Below the pieces are notes generated by a model. It was not told the origin of the DNA. It ran no database searches and saw only the letters and a list, made by a program, of their open reading frames with translations. This document shows positions 53,856 through 63,018 of a stretch of 64,000 bases of DNA, piece after piece (the first letter of the stretch is position 1; each line of letters starts with the position of its first letter). The position numbers and the translations under genes were made by a program. This DNA is from Oscillospiraceae bacterium. Its GTDB lineage: Bacteria > Bacillota > Clostridia > Oscillospirales > Ruminococcaceae. The stretch spans positions 1 through 64,000 of the forward strand of contig JAUNSK010000009.1 in the NCBI GenBank assembly GCA_030539275.1. The letters are read 5' to 3'.

Positions 53856-56800
53856 TAATCTATTCAGACGTATTACTGCATCAGCTCTTGCATGTATCAT
53901 AACACTGGGTTCATTAGCAGCAGGCAGCGAGAAAAAGAGCGAAACTGTTTATGCACTTACAGATAACCAGATGTCAGTTCTTCTGGCCGGAAATGAATAT
54001 GCAGGGTTATCGCTTGAGGATACAAAAAACAGACTGTCACAGAAATATGTTCTCTCAACAGCCTCATTGTTTTCTATGTTTGTATATGATTCATTCACAG
54101 CAACAAACTCTGACGTTGAAGGACGTCTGGCTGCAGGCGGCAATATATTTCAGGAAACCGGAAACGATACATTTCAGATAGGCTGCGGTTCTGATGATTA
54201 CAACATTAAAAACCATAACGGTTCAGCTCATATAATTTCACAGGGCAGACAGGCAGGTACATATTATAAATCATTTGCATACGTAAGCGGTTTTAAGCCA
54301 TGGGAATCAAAAGAGAATGCATCTGACTGGTTCGGAAATTACCTTCATCCTAAAACTGCTGTTTTCAGATCTGACACTGAGATATGGATAAACAACAACG
54401 GTCTGCTTGATGCTGATTCATATCAGTATGCTGATGCAGACAACAACGGAAACTGGCTTCAGTATAATGTAATAGATAATTCTGATATATACAGGCTTGG
54501 AGAGGGACAGAAGATCATAGACTTTGATGAGGAGTTTAAAGAACTGCGTAAAAGAAGCAGCTTTTTATCAACTCAGAGCACACCGCGTACCTGGCTTGGT
54601 GAGCGGGAAGATGGTATAGAATTATCATACAGCGGAAATGACAGCCCTTCTGTAATATATTTTAATATACCAACAGGTGCAACGTCAGGCGCTTCAGAAT
54701 CAAATCTGTATTTTGATGTACCTATGAGTTCCAGGGTCGTTCTGAATTTCGCAGGAAAAAATCCGAAAACGACTTCTTCATATAAGGCATATTTTAAGAA
54801 CGCCTCAGGTGAGTACGAACAATTTGAAAACAATGATACACAGACTAAAAATTATCTGTATAATTTTTATGAAGCGGAAAACCTTCTGATAAGCAACAGT
54901 GTATTTGGCACAGTATTTGCTCCATATGCAAAGGTAACAGGGTACAACGGTCATGTATCAGGCGGTGTTATAGCTTATTCATTTTACGGTTCAACCGAAA
55001 TAGGGCATACGTCGTTTGTACTTGATTCAACATATATTCCCGGTATTGCAAACGGCTATGTTGCAGGAGTTGCAAAAGTTAATGAAAACGGACAATTTGT
55101 TGCCGGAGCGGAGCTCTCTCTTTATGAAGCAGATCCGTCATCACAGAGCCTTATTGGTGCTCCCCTTGATACATGGATATCAGACGGCGGAAGTCATATA
55201 ATCCCAGTGGAATACAAGGGCAGCGAAGAGATCAGGTGGTACGGAATAAAGGAAACAAAAGCTCCTGCAGGGTATGAGCTTACAGAGGATATATTTATAT
55301 TCAGCGTCTCCAGACAGACCAGGGAGACTGATCTGACACGGGAAGCAGAACTGCTGCAGGAAACTGCTGCGCAACAGGAATCTGACTTTGCGCAGCAAAC
55401 AGAATTATCTCAGGATGTGTATTTACAGACACCCGAAACCAAACAGCTTACATATTCACGCAGGGACGGCGGGGCTTTTTATTTCAGCAATACAAATATA
55501 GATCAGAGCAGGAAGATCAAGTCTATAACCTTTACTTTTACAAATGATATTCTTGCAGGTGCTGCGGGCTTTATCGGTTCACAGGCAAATGACGGTACCG
55601 GGTGGATGGGCTTTAATTATGATGAACCATCAAGCACGATAACTGTTGAATTATCAAATCAGCCGAATTACAGCAAATTTGATTTCAATGAGTTTGAACT
55701 TCAGATATGGAGATATACTGACACTTCCGGAAACCTGGTGTGGGAATATGAGCAGATGAGTGTTGTAGAAATTGCAGATGTTTATATTACATATGATGAC
55801 TCATCATCAGAGCTGCCGGATGCACCTGAAACACCTTCAGAGCCGGTTCCCGAAAAGAAACCGGTAAAAGCAGTGACTGACACATACACAGTAAAAGCAC
55901 TGGACGGCAGCCTGCTTGGTACAGTAACAGCAACAACTTATCACTATGATGACGGCTCAACAGCAACTGATTACAGCGGACAGCAGGCAACAATAAGTAT
56001 CCTCAACAAAAAGCTTCCGTCTGATATAAGTCTTTCTAAAACTGCACAGAGTATAGGCTCATACACAAAAGAAACATCAGATGAAAACTGGGTATATCTT
56101 GATAAGACGGACAATGCGGACGGGGATTATATCATAGATCTTAAAGCGTATGATCAGACAGTGAAGAGTTTAGAGATAACAGCCATTGATTTTAATGAGG
56201 ATTTTGCATGTGATATTTATTTCAACAGCGGAAAAGCACAGCAGTTAAAGATCGAACAGTTCTCCGGTGATACAATGACAGTAAACGGAGGATGGTGGAA
56301 TCAGCCGGATGCAAATGAACTTATAACGATCAGGACAAAAGAACTGTGGTGGGGATACACAGGAGAAGGAAACATATCACAGGTAAAGGTTATATTGAAT
56401 GATGATACAGAAATTATCTGTACCACTGTAAATACTCAGAAGGATTTTGTATTTACCGAGGATAAGGAGGCCACGCTTAGCGGTGAATATACAGGCAGCA
56501 ATAATGCCGTAATGTATAAGATAACGGTGAGCGGAAACAATCTTGCATTACATCCTGTGACTGATATTCTTCCTGAAGGCATAAAATTTCTGAAGCTGAT
56601 GTCACCGACAGATAAACTGACCTATACAGAAACCGGCAGCGAGATAGAATTCAAATTTAATTCTGATATTGATGCATCATACAGCACATATGATATAGTT
56701 TATCTGTGTGAAATACAGGATACATCAGCAGTAAGATATATAAACCGTGTATACGCAGACGATGAGGAAGCGAGTGCACAGATAAAGCAGAAGACATATC

Positions 56801-57189
56801 ATGCACAGCTTGAAATTATTAAAAAATATATAAACGGTGAAAATCAGCCGGCAAATGCCGATCCTTTTGCATCTGTTGTTATAGGCATAACAAAAACAGA
56901 TGAATCGGGCGGATCATCATTATTTGATGTTGTTATGCAGGCAGATGAAAACGGAGCGTTCTCTAGTGTAAAGATTGAACTTACAGTCGGCTATACCTAC
57001 AAAATAACTGAGATATACAGCAGCTGCGGTTCATTTTACAGTATGGTTTCACCCTCAGCAGTTGCTGCAGACGGAGTTCTGACACTCATTCCTGAAAAGG
57101 ACAAGGATTATGTATGCGAAATCACAAATAAGAAATCAATAAATAAAATATATTCTGACTCAGCGGAAAACAAGCTGTATCTGAAATAA
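53845..57189 (+). CDS. Large choice-of-anchor A surface protein with SpaA-like and beta-sandwich domains
   Basis: 1114 residues from ATG 53845 (AGGAGG 7 bases upstream); a longer frame begins in the previous gene. A signal peptide covers about residues 1-37 (LACIITLGSLAAGSE). Residues about 70-400 match the choice-of-anchor A domain (SDVEGRLAAGGNI, VFGTVFAPYAKVTGYNGHVSGG). A SpaA-like isopeptide domain lies at about 403-490, with VAKVNENG and KETKAPAGYEL as Lys and Glu positions. A Gln/Glu-rich linker follows. Two carbohydrate-binding-like beta domains (about 540-650 and 720-850, Trp-rich in GGWWNQP and LWWGY) flank a Pro-rich hinge. Two further Cna-like beta domains (about 880-985, 990-1110) end the protein. 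There is no LPXTG motif or membrane tail, so the attachment is unknown. Confidence 0.8.
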   Translation: MINNNLFRRITASALACIITLGSLAAGSEKKSETVYALTDNQMSVLLAGNEYAGLSLEDTKNRLSQKYVLSTASLFSMFVYDSFTATNSDVEGRLAAGGNIFQETGNDTFQIGCGSDDYNIKNHNGSAHIISQGRQAGTYYKSFAYVSGFKPWESKENASDWFGNYLHPKTAVFRSDTEIWINNNGLLDADSYQYADADNNGNWLQYNVIDNSDIYRLGEGQKIIDFDEEFKELRKRSSFLSTQSTPRTWLGEREDGIELSYSGNDSPSVIYFNIPTGATSGASESNLYFDVPMSSRVVLNFAGKNPKTTSSYKAYFKNASGEYEQFENNDTQTKNYLYNFYEAENLLISNSVFGTVFAPYAKVTGYNGHVSGGVIAYSFYGSTEIGHTSFVLDSTYIPGIANGYVAGVAKVNENGQFVAGAELSLYEADPSSQSLIGAPLDTWISDGGSHIIPVEYKGSEEIRWYGIKETKAPAGYELTEDIFIFSVSRQTRETDLTREAELLQETAAQQESDFAQQTELSQDVYLQTPETKQLTYSRRDGGAFYFSNTNIDQSRKIKSITFTFTNDILAGAAGFIGSQANDGTGWMGFNYDEPSSTITVELSNQPNYSKFDFNEFELQIWRYTDTSGNLVWEYEQMSVVEIADVYITYDDSSSELPDAPETPSEPVPEKKPVKAVTDTYTVKALDGSLLGTVTATTYHYDDGSTATDYSGQQATISILNKKLPSDISLSKTAQSIGSYTKETSDENWVYLDKTDNADGDYIIDLKAYDQTVKSLEITAIDFNEDFACDIYFNSGKAQQLKIEQFSGDTMTVNGGWWNQPDANELITIRTKELWWGYTGEGNISQVKVILNDDTEIICTTVNTQKDFVFTEDKEATLSGEYTGSNNAVMYKITVSGNNLALHPVTDILPEGIKFLKLMSPTDKLTYTETGSEIEFKFNSDIDASYSTYDIVYLCEIQDTSAVRYINRVYADDEEASAQIKQKTYHAQLEIIKKYINGENQPANADPFASVVIGITKTDESGGSSLFDVVMQADENGAFSSVKIELTVGYTYKITEIYSSCGSFYSMVSPSAVAADGVLTLIPEKDKDYVCEITNKKSINKIYSDSAENKLYLK

Positions 57190-57211
57190 ATTTAAATCTT
57201 CGGATAAACTA

Positions 57212-57254
57212 AGAGCCTCTGTCATATTGTATGACATGAGGCCCTCTTTTTTGA
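57212..57254 (+). terminator. Terminator after the surface protein gene
   Basis: AGAGCCTC/GAGGCCCTCT and an inner TGTCAT/ATGACA stem with one bulge and a 5-nt loop, followed by TTTTTT. Confidence 0.85.
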
Positions 57255-57300
57255 AGATATCAGATAAGGCTCAGTTTGATATTCTTATATCATAAAATGC

Positions 57301-57329
57301 TTGAAGTTTACCGTTAATTATGTTAAAAT
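57301..57329 (+). promoter_or_regulatory. Promoter of the ddl-like gene
   Basis: TTGAAG at 57301-57306 and TAAAAT at 57324-57329 with a 17-base spacer, about 65 bases before the start codon. It may serve the three-gene run ddl-like, murI-like and DUF1934. Confidence 0.5.
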
Positions 57330-57394
57330 AAATAAATATAACAGTACATAAAAATAATGACTGTCAAAAATAAATGATTGAGGGAGGGTTATAA

Positions 57395-58465
57395 ATGTCA
57401 AAGGTCAGAGTAGCGATAATTTTCGGTGGTGTTTCAAATGAATATGAAACCTCTCTGTTATGTGCTTCGTCAGTCATTGACAATATATGCTGTGATGATT
57501 ATGAGGTTGTCAGCATAGGAATAACACGTAAGGGACGGTGGCTGTATTATCCGGGAAATACCGATGATATAAGAAATGACACCTGGAGCGAAAATGAAGA
57601 CTGTATACCTGTTGTAATTTCTCCTGATCCGAACCGTAAGGGACTTATTAAGATCGAAAACGGTGAGGCCTCATTTACCCGGCTTGATGTTATTTTCCCG
57701 CTTCTTTACGGTAAAAACGGAGAAGATGGTACAATATCAGGTATTCTCAGAGTTACAGGCATTCCTTACGTAGGCAGCGATCTGATGGCATCTGCTGCAT
57801 GTATGGATAAAACATATACACGAATGGTCCTTGGATACAACAACATTAGAACCTCTAACTGGAGAATGATGTTCAGAAATCAGCTCAATAATATAGATGA
57901 GCTGTGTGAGGAGTTCTGTGCCGAACTTGCTTATCCGATCATAGTCAAACCTGCAAACTTTGGTTCATCTCAGACTGTAAACAAAGCATCTGATTTCGAA
58001 ACTCTCAAGGATGCAGTCAAGTTAGCGCTTGCACAGGATGATAAGGTGGTAGTTGAAGAGTTTGTCGAGGGCAAGGAGCTTCAGGTTGCAGTAATGGGTT
58101 ATGAGAGGCTGGTTGTAACTGATCCGGGAGAAGTAATAACAGAGCATGATGACTTTGATTTCAATTCAATGTTTTCTAAGGTGAACAACGTTATTCCTGC
58201 AAAGATCGAAAACGGTGTTGCGGTCACACTCAGACAGATGGCAAGAAACGTATATGAACTAATGGGCTGCACAGGAATGGCAAGAATTGATTTCTATTGT
58301 ACAGATGACGGAAGTATAATAATAAGTCAGATAAATACAGTACCTGAACTTTCATCAGACAGTATGTATGTAAAACTGATGGAACACTCGGGATACGGAT
58401 TTTCTAATCTTATTGATACACTTATAAATGAAGCTATAGATAATTATGACGGAAAATCCGTATAA
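57395..58465 (+). CDS. D-alanine-D-alanine ligase-like ATP-grasp protein with altered metal-binding loop
   Basis: 356 residues. ATP-grasp fold of the Ddl family: N-terminal FGGVSNEYETSL, YGKNGEDGTISG, PYVGSDLMASAACMDK, the ATP lid KPANFGSSQTVNKA, and ARIDFY with the conserved Arg and Asp. In known Ddl enzymes the last metal site reads E-X-N-T-X-P-G. Here it is Q312-I-N314-T-V-P-E318, so the metal-binding Glu is Gln and the Gly is Glu. The GSSVG loop is also GSSQT. GAGGGAGGG precedes the ATG. The partner downstream is a racemase-like protein with its own catalytic change. It may be a paralogue with a different product, or inactive. Confidence 0.78.
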   Translation: MSKVRVAIIFGGVSNEYETSLLCASSVIDNICCDDYEVVSIGITRKGRWLYYPGNTDDIRNDTWSENEDCIPVVISPDPNRKGLIKIENGEASFTRLDVIFPLLYGKNGEDGTISGILRVTGIPYVGSDLMASAACMDKTYTRMVLGYNNIRTSNWRMMFRNQLNNIDELCEEFCAELAYPIIVKPANFGSSQTVNKASDFETLKDAVKLALAQDDKVVVEEFVEGKELQVAVMGYERLVVTDPGEVITEHDDFDFNSMFSKVNNVIPAKIENGVAVTLRQMARNVYELMGCTGMARIDFYCTDDGSIIISQINTVPELSSDSMYVKLMEHSGYGFSNLIDTLINEAIDNYDGKSV

Positions 58466-58497
58466 ATATATTGATACGGAAAGGGCGTATTTTGCTA

Positions 58498-59298
58498 ATG
58501 AATGATTGCGCAATAGGAATATTTGATTCTGGAATAGGCGGTCTTGCACTGGTGGATGAACTGAATAAATATCTTCCTGATGAGGATATTATTTTTCATT
58601 ATGATCCGCTTGAGCTTACGGACACTGAAAATGATAAAAACTTAATAAAAGAATATATAAACAAGAACATTCAGTATTTTCTAAATAAAAATGTTAAAAT
58701 GATTTTATCCTGTTCGAGTGAGGCAAATACTGTTTCAGGATTAAAAACGCCTGATACTCAGGTAAAGTATTCAGGAGTATTCCTGCCGGCGGCACAGGCC
58801 GCATGCGGCGCTACGAAAAACAACAAGATCGGTATTCTTGGTTCAGCACAGGTAGTAAAAAAAGGCGGGTATGTTCGTGTCATTAAAAACATCAAGCCTA
58901 ATGCAGCGGTCACAGGCTGTATTTGTCCTATGCTGTCACAGATAATTGAAACAGGACTTACTGCCGGTGATCCGGCGGTCAGACTTGCACTTGAACAGTC
59001 ACTCCAGACTCTTATTGCGGACAAAACAGATACTGTTATCCTGGCTGACGGACACTATACCGCAGTCAGAACACTTGCAGCTGAGATCCTCGGACCATCT
59101 GTTGCAGTTATTTCACCATTTGAGGAAACTGCGAAGCAGGCATACAATTATCTTTTAAGTTCAGATCTTCTTACTTTCAGGGAAACGACGGGTCTTAACC
59201 GTATTGATCTTGAGACAGATCATGAAAACTTTTCCGGTATAGCTTCAATGTTTATTGAAAGGGAAAACACAGTATTCAGTGACTGCAGGCAAAAATAA
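58498..59298 (+). CDS. Glutamate racemase-like protein lacking the second catalytic cysteine
   Basis: 266 residues from ATG 58498, with GGAAAGGGCG upstream; a frame from TTG 58471 is also open. Asp/Glu racemase fold. The N-terminal IGIFDSGIGGLALVDEL fits MurI, with D10 and S11. The first catalytic Cys is kept (SCSSEA, C72; usual form ACNTA). The second Cys, normally in GCTHYP, is Asp184 in LADGHY, while His186 and Tyr187 remain. The usual GDT after strand 2 reads YDP. The protein therefore cannot use the two-Cys racemase mechanism. The gene follows the ddl-like gene by 32 bases. Confidence 0.8.
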   Translation: MNDCAIGIFDSGIGGLALVDELNKYLPDEDIIFHYDPLELTDTENDKNLIKEYINKNIQYFLNKNVKMILSCSSEANTVSGLKTPDTQVKYSGVFLPAAQAACGATKNNKIGILGSAQVVKKGGYVRVIKNIKPNAAVTGCICPMLSQIIETGLTAGDPAVRLALEQSLQTLIADKTDTVILADGHYTAVRTLAAEILGPSVAVISPFEETAKQAYNYLLSSDLLTFRETTGLNRIDLETDHENFSGIASMFIERENTVFSDCRQK

Positions 59299-59317
59299 AT
59301 TAAAAAGGAATCTTAAA

Positions 59318-59734
59318 ATGTCCAAAACCATTATGATCAAAATGAAAAGTATTCAGACTATGGAAGAAGAAAAAAATGAAATGGAGCTTATTACTGAAGG
59401 CAGTCTAGAGATAAGCGACGGCATGATACGGATATCATATGTCGATTCAGAGGCTACCGGATTTGAAGGTTCAGATACGACAATACAGATAGATTCTTCC
59501 AATACAGCGACAATAAACAGGACCGGAAAATCAAACTCAAATCTTGTCCTTGAAATGAATAAAAAGCATTACTGTCATTATGGCACTCCTTACGGAGATA
59601 TGATGGTAGGCGTTTTTACCCATAGTATAAAAAACAATATAAATAATAACGGCGGAAGCCTGTATATGAAGTATACGCTGGATATAAATTCCTCATATGT
59701 ATCAGATAATGAGATTTTTCTTGATATAGAGTAA
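59318..59734 (+). CDS. DUF1934 (YwiB-like) protein
   Basis: 138 residues from ATG 59318 (AAAAGGAAT upstream; an in-frame ATG at 59255 lies in the preceding gene). A small lipocalin-like beta barrel: MIKMKSIQTMEEEKNEMELITEG (listed in part), ISDGMIRISYVDSEATGFEGS, and LVLEMNKKHYCHYGTPYGDM. The function of DUF1934 proteins is not known. It follows the murI-like gene by 19 bases, so the three form one transcript. Confidence 0.8.
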   Translation: MSKTIMIKMKSIQTMEEEKNEMELITEGSLEISDGMIRISYVDSEATGFEGSDTTIQIDSSNTATINRTGKSNSNLVLEMNKKHYCHYGTPYGDMMVGVFTHSIKNNINNNGGSLYMKYTLDINSSYVSDNEIFLDIE

Positions 59735-59763
59735 TTTTTCGATTATATATCGTAAAAATTACT
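59730..59763 (+). terminator. Possible terminator after the DUF1934 gene
   Basis: AGTAATTTTTCGAT pairs with ATCGTAAAAATTACT with one bulge around a 5-nt loop. It overlaps the stop codon and lacks a T run after it, so it may be a weak end or a stabilising hairpin. About 220 bases of AT-rich leader follow to the next gene. Confidence 0.35.
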
Positions 59764-59985
59764 CTATTGATAAAATATTATTTGTAAAATATGTATACAA
59801 ATAAAGTCTCAAAAACATTTATTTTGGGGCGCTTGTGAATAATATACAAGTTTCCGATAAAAATGCCGACATAATTAACAATTTGTTAACATATAAGAAC
59901 GTATTATGTGTTACAATTTGTAATAATATAATTCGATAAATGATGGGATAAAACGTTCAATTATATTCAGAAAGGGATAATGTTT

Positions 59986-61071
59986 ATGGCTAATAGATTA
60001 TTTCAGGGACTGGTTCATCAGATGTGCGAAACGATAGATGCTACTATCGGTGTTGTTGACGAGACAGCTACTATTATCGCCTGCAGTGAACTTACAAAGA
60101 TAGGTACAACTAATGAGTTTGTATCACTCGACCTTAATGGTTCAAGCGACACTTTTATTCGTGACGGCTATACATACAAGCCGTTTGGCTCAAATATTAA
60201 ACCTGACTATGCTGTATTTGTAGAGGGCGTTGATGAAACAGCAGCCAAGTATGCAAATATTCTTGCTATCACACTTACAAATATCAAGCAGTATTATGAT
60301 GAAAAGTATGACAGAAACAACTTTATAAAGAATGTTGTACTTGACAATGTTCTGCCTGGTGATATTGTTATCAAGGCAAGAGAACTTCACTTCAATGCAG
60401 AAGTAAGCCGTGTTGTTCTCCTTATCAGAATCGTTTCAGCTAACGATATTTCTGCTTACGATGTAATACAGAACTTATTCCCTGATAAGAGCAAGGACTT
60501 TGTTTTCAATATAACAGAAACAGATATAGTTCTTGTAAAGGAAATTAAAAATACAGTTGACAGCAAGGATCTCGAAAAGCTTGCAAGATCAATTGCAGAT
60601 ACTCTCAGCGGAGAGTTCTACACAAGAGTTAATGTCGGTATAGGAAATCCGGTTATCGGAGTTAAGGACCTTGCAAGATCATTCAAGGAAGCACAGACTG
60701 CACTTGAGGTCGGTAAGGTATTTGATACGGACAAGGTTATCGTAAGCTATGATAACCTTGGTATTGCGAGACTTGTATATCATCTCCCTACAACACTCTG
60801 TGAAACATTTTTACATGAAGTATTCAAGAGAGGCAGCATAGAGTCACTCGATCATGAAACATTGTTTACAATACAGCGTTTCTTTGAAAATAACCTCAAC
60901 GTTTCAGAAACTTCAAGAAAACTCTTTGTACATCGTAATACTCTGGTGTACAGACTTGAAAAAATCAAAAAACTTACAGGTCTTGATCTGAGAGAGTTTG
61001 ATCATGCTATAATATTCAAGATTGCATTAATGGTTAAAAAGTATCTGTCCGCTAACCCGGTGAAGTTCTGA
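59986..61071 (+). CDS. PucR/CdaR-family helix-turn-helix regulator
   Basis: 361 residues from ATG 59986 (AAAGGG 9 bases upstream; an in-frame ATG at 59980 has too little spacing). The N-terminal part (1-130) looks like a sensor domain (IGVVDETATIIACSELTKIG). A middle GGDEF-like CdaR region follows. The C-terminal HTH_30-type domain has FFENNLNVSETSRKLFVHRNT and LEKIKKLTGLDLREFDHAI. Family members sense small molecules such as sugar acids or purine breakdown products; the ligand here is unknown. No obvious target operon is beside it: ftsEX follows behind a terminator. Confidence 0.82.
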   Translation: MANRLFQGLVHQMCETIDATIGVVDETATIIACSELTKIGTTNEFVSLDLNGSSDTFIRDGYTYKPFGSNIKPDYAVFVEGVDETAAKYANILAITLTNIKQYYDEKYDRNNFIKNVVLDNVLPGDIVIKARELHFNAEVSRVVLLIRIVSANDISAYDVIQNLFPDKSKDFVFNITETDIVLVKEIKNTVDSKDLEKLARSIADTLSGEFYTRVNVGIGNPVIGVKDLARSFKEAQTALEVGKVFDTDKVIVSYDNLGIARLVYHLPTTLCETFLHEVFKRGSIESLDHETLFTIQRFFENNLNVSETSRKLFVHRNTLVYRLEKIKKLTGLDLREFDHAIIFKIALMVKKYLSANPVKF

Positions 61072-61076
61072 TCGAC

Positions 61077-61125
61077 TGCGGCAAGGAATTCCTGCCATGC
61101 GGGTGGAATCCTTGCCGCATTTTGT
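61077..61125 (+). terminator. Terminator between the regulator and ftsE
   Basis: TGCGGCAAGGA..TTCC pairs with GGAA..TCCTTGCCGCA around a 12-nt loop, followed by TTTTGTTTG. It ends the regulator transcript. Confidence 0.8.
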
Positions 61126-61165
61126 TTGACTTTGCTTTTAGCTGTAAAAATTAGGTGGTGTATTT

Positions 61166-61984
61166 GTGGTAGATCTGAAAAATGTTTCAGTTGCTTACAA
61201 TAAAGGACATGACGTAATCAAAGGTATTGATATTCATATTGATGACGGAGATTTTACTTTTATTGTTGGTGCGTCAGGAGCCGGCAAGAGTACAATTATA
61301 AAACTTCTGCTTAAGGAAATAGATGCATCTGACGGAATGGTATGGGTAAACGGATATAATCTCAGAACCCTGAAAAAATCAAGGATCCCGAAGTTCAGAA
61401 GAACTATCGGAGTTGTGTTTCAGGACTTCAGGCTTATACCTACAATGACAGTATATGACAATATTGCGTTTGTTCTCAGAGTTATCAATGCGCCAAGATC
61501 ATATATCAGGAAAAGAGTTCCGTATGTGATTGGTCTTGTAGGTCTTCAGAGCAAAATAAAGTCATATCCAAACGAACTTTCAGGCGGTGAGCAGCAGCGT
61601 GTTGCACTGGCACGTGCACTTGTTAATGATCCTAAACTGCTCATTGCAGATGAGCCGACAGGAAACGTTGATCCGGAACTGTCGCAGGAGATAGTAGGAC
61701 TTCTCAAGGCAATAAATCAGTGCGGGACTACAGTTGTAATGGTTACTCATGAACATGAACTGGTAAAGCATTTCGGAGGACGTCTGATCAATATTAACCA
61801 GGGTAAGATCATCTATGATGATTTTATTAACGGAGAATCTGAATCAGAAGAAGATTATGATTCAGAAGCAGTTGTTGAGTATGATTCCGATTATGATCCG
61901 GATGAACAGCAGCAGATAATGTCAGATGTTCTGGATGAAACCGATAATCAGGACAGCACCGGTGACAAAACTGAGGGTGTCTGA
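61166..61984 (+). CDS. ftsE: Cell division ATP-binding protein FtsE
   Basis: 272 residues starting at GTG behind TAGGTGGTG. ABC ATPase: Walker [13 protein letters not shown]-loop GVVFQDFRL, signature [15 protein letters not shown], Walker [15 protein letters not shown]-loop VMVTHEHEL. The last 50 or so residues are an extra acidic tail rich in Glu, Asp and Ser (from about residue 222), absent from most FtsE proteins. FtsE pairs with FtsX to transmit a signal to a cell wall hydrolase activator. ftsX starts about 50 bases after its stop. Confidence 0.93.
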   Translation: MVDLKNVSVAYNKGHDVIKGIDIHIDDGDFTFIVGASGAGKSTIIKLLLKEIDASDGMVWVNGYNLRTLKKSRIPKFRRTIGVVFQDFRLIPTMTVYDNIAFVLRVINAPRSYIRKRVPYVIGLVGLQSKIKSYPNELSGGEQQRVALARALVNDPKLLIADEPTGNVDPELSQEIVGLLKAINQCGTTVVMVTHEHELVKHFGGRLININQGKIIYDDFINGESESEEDYDSEAVVEYDSDYDPDEQQQIMSDVLDETDNQDSTGDKTEGV

Positions 61985-62037
61985 TATTTCCTGATTATGT
62001 TGTGTAATATTTTAAGGGGTGATTTTGCATTAGTAGT

Positions 62038-62931
62038 TTGTTTTATCTCATAGGACAAGGTTTCCGCAACATATGGAAAAACAGAGTCATGGGTATGGCA
62101 TCAGTATGTGTACTGATGGTATCCCTTCTGCTTGTCGGTGTCTGCGTTCTGTTTGTTATGAACGTAGAAATACTGCTTGATGCTATTGAGAATAAAAATG
62201 AAATTGTTGTATTTCTGAAAGATGAAGTAACAGTTGAAGAGGTTCCTGAGATAGAGGATACGCTCAAATCAATGGGTAATGTAAGTTCAGCAGTCTACTG
62301 TTCCAAGGAACAGGCTCTTGATAACTATATTAACCAGATGGAAGGATACGAGGATATATTTGAATCACTCAAGACGGATAATCCGCTTCCTGATTCATTC
62401 AATGTAAAAATTGCAGATACAACTCAGCTGACACAGACTGTAGACCAGATAAATGCCATGAGTTTTACTCAGTCAATACAGGCACCTACGGATTTTGTTG
62501 AAGTACTTAACAAACTGAAGAAGGTCGTATCACTGATCTCGATTGCAGTTCTTTCTGTACTCATAGTAGTATCACTTATTATGATCTCAAATACTACAAG
62601 GGCAAGTGTGTATGCACGACGCAGAGAGATAAACATTATGAAATATGTTGGTGCAACTAACTCATTTATCAGGGTGCCGTTTTTCTTTGAAGGGCTGTTT
62701 ACCGGATTTATTGCCGGAGTCGGTGCATCAGCAGTAACTTATTTCGGATATACAAAGCTTATGAATATTATCACTAATGATATAAGCTTCTGGGAAGTTA
62801 TCGGTGTAGCTGAACCGCTTCCTTTTGACAATGAAGTAAGAATATTTGTTATTTCCCTGTATCTTTGTATAGGTGCAGTAATTGGTGCTCTGGGAAGTGT
62901 CTCAAGTACTACTAAACACCTTCAGGTTTGA
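62038..62931 (+). CDS. ftsX: Cell division protein FtsX
   Basis: 297 residues as given, from TTG 62038. Four membrane segments: VLMVSLLLVGVCVLFVM near residue 22, and three in the C-terminal half. The extracytoplasmic loop (about 45-170) binds the hydrolase regulator in other species. The N-terminal YLIGQGFRNIWKNR and ASVYARRREINIMKYVGATN are family marks. The TTG is 18 bases after the AAGGGG ribosome site; an in-frame ATT at 62029 has a 9-base spacing and would give an N-terminus of three further residues. So the true start may be ATT. It forms an operon with ftsE and the next gene. Confidence 0.93.
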   Translation: MFYLIGQGFRNIWKNRVMGMASVCVLMVSLLLVGVCVLFVMNVEILLDAIENKNEIVVFLKDEVTVEEVPEIEDTLKSMGNVSSAVYCSKEQALDNYINQMEGYEDIFESLKTDNPLPDSFNVKIADTTQLTQTVDQINAMSFTQSIQAPTDFVEVLNKLKKVVSLISIAVLSVLIVVSLIMISNTTRASVYARRREINIMKYVGATNSFIRVPFFFEGLFTGFIAGVGASAVTYFGYTKLMNIITNDISFWEVIGVAEPLPFDNEVRIFVISLYLCIGAVIGALGSVSSTTKHLQV

Positions 62932-63018
62932 CATATCTATTTATCATACGCTTTTTAAAGAAAATTTTAGACATCTGAGAGATATCGGATAAGTCAGATT
63001 TTTAAAAGGACTTTTAAA

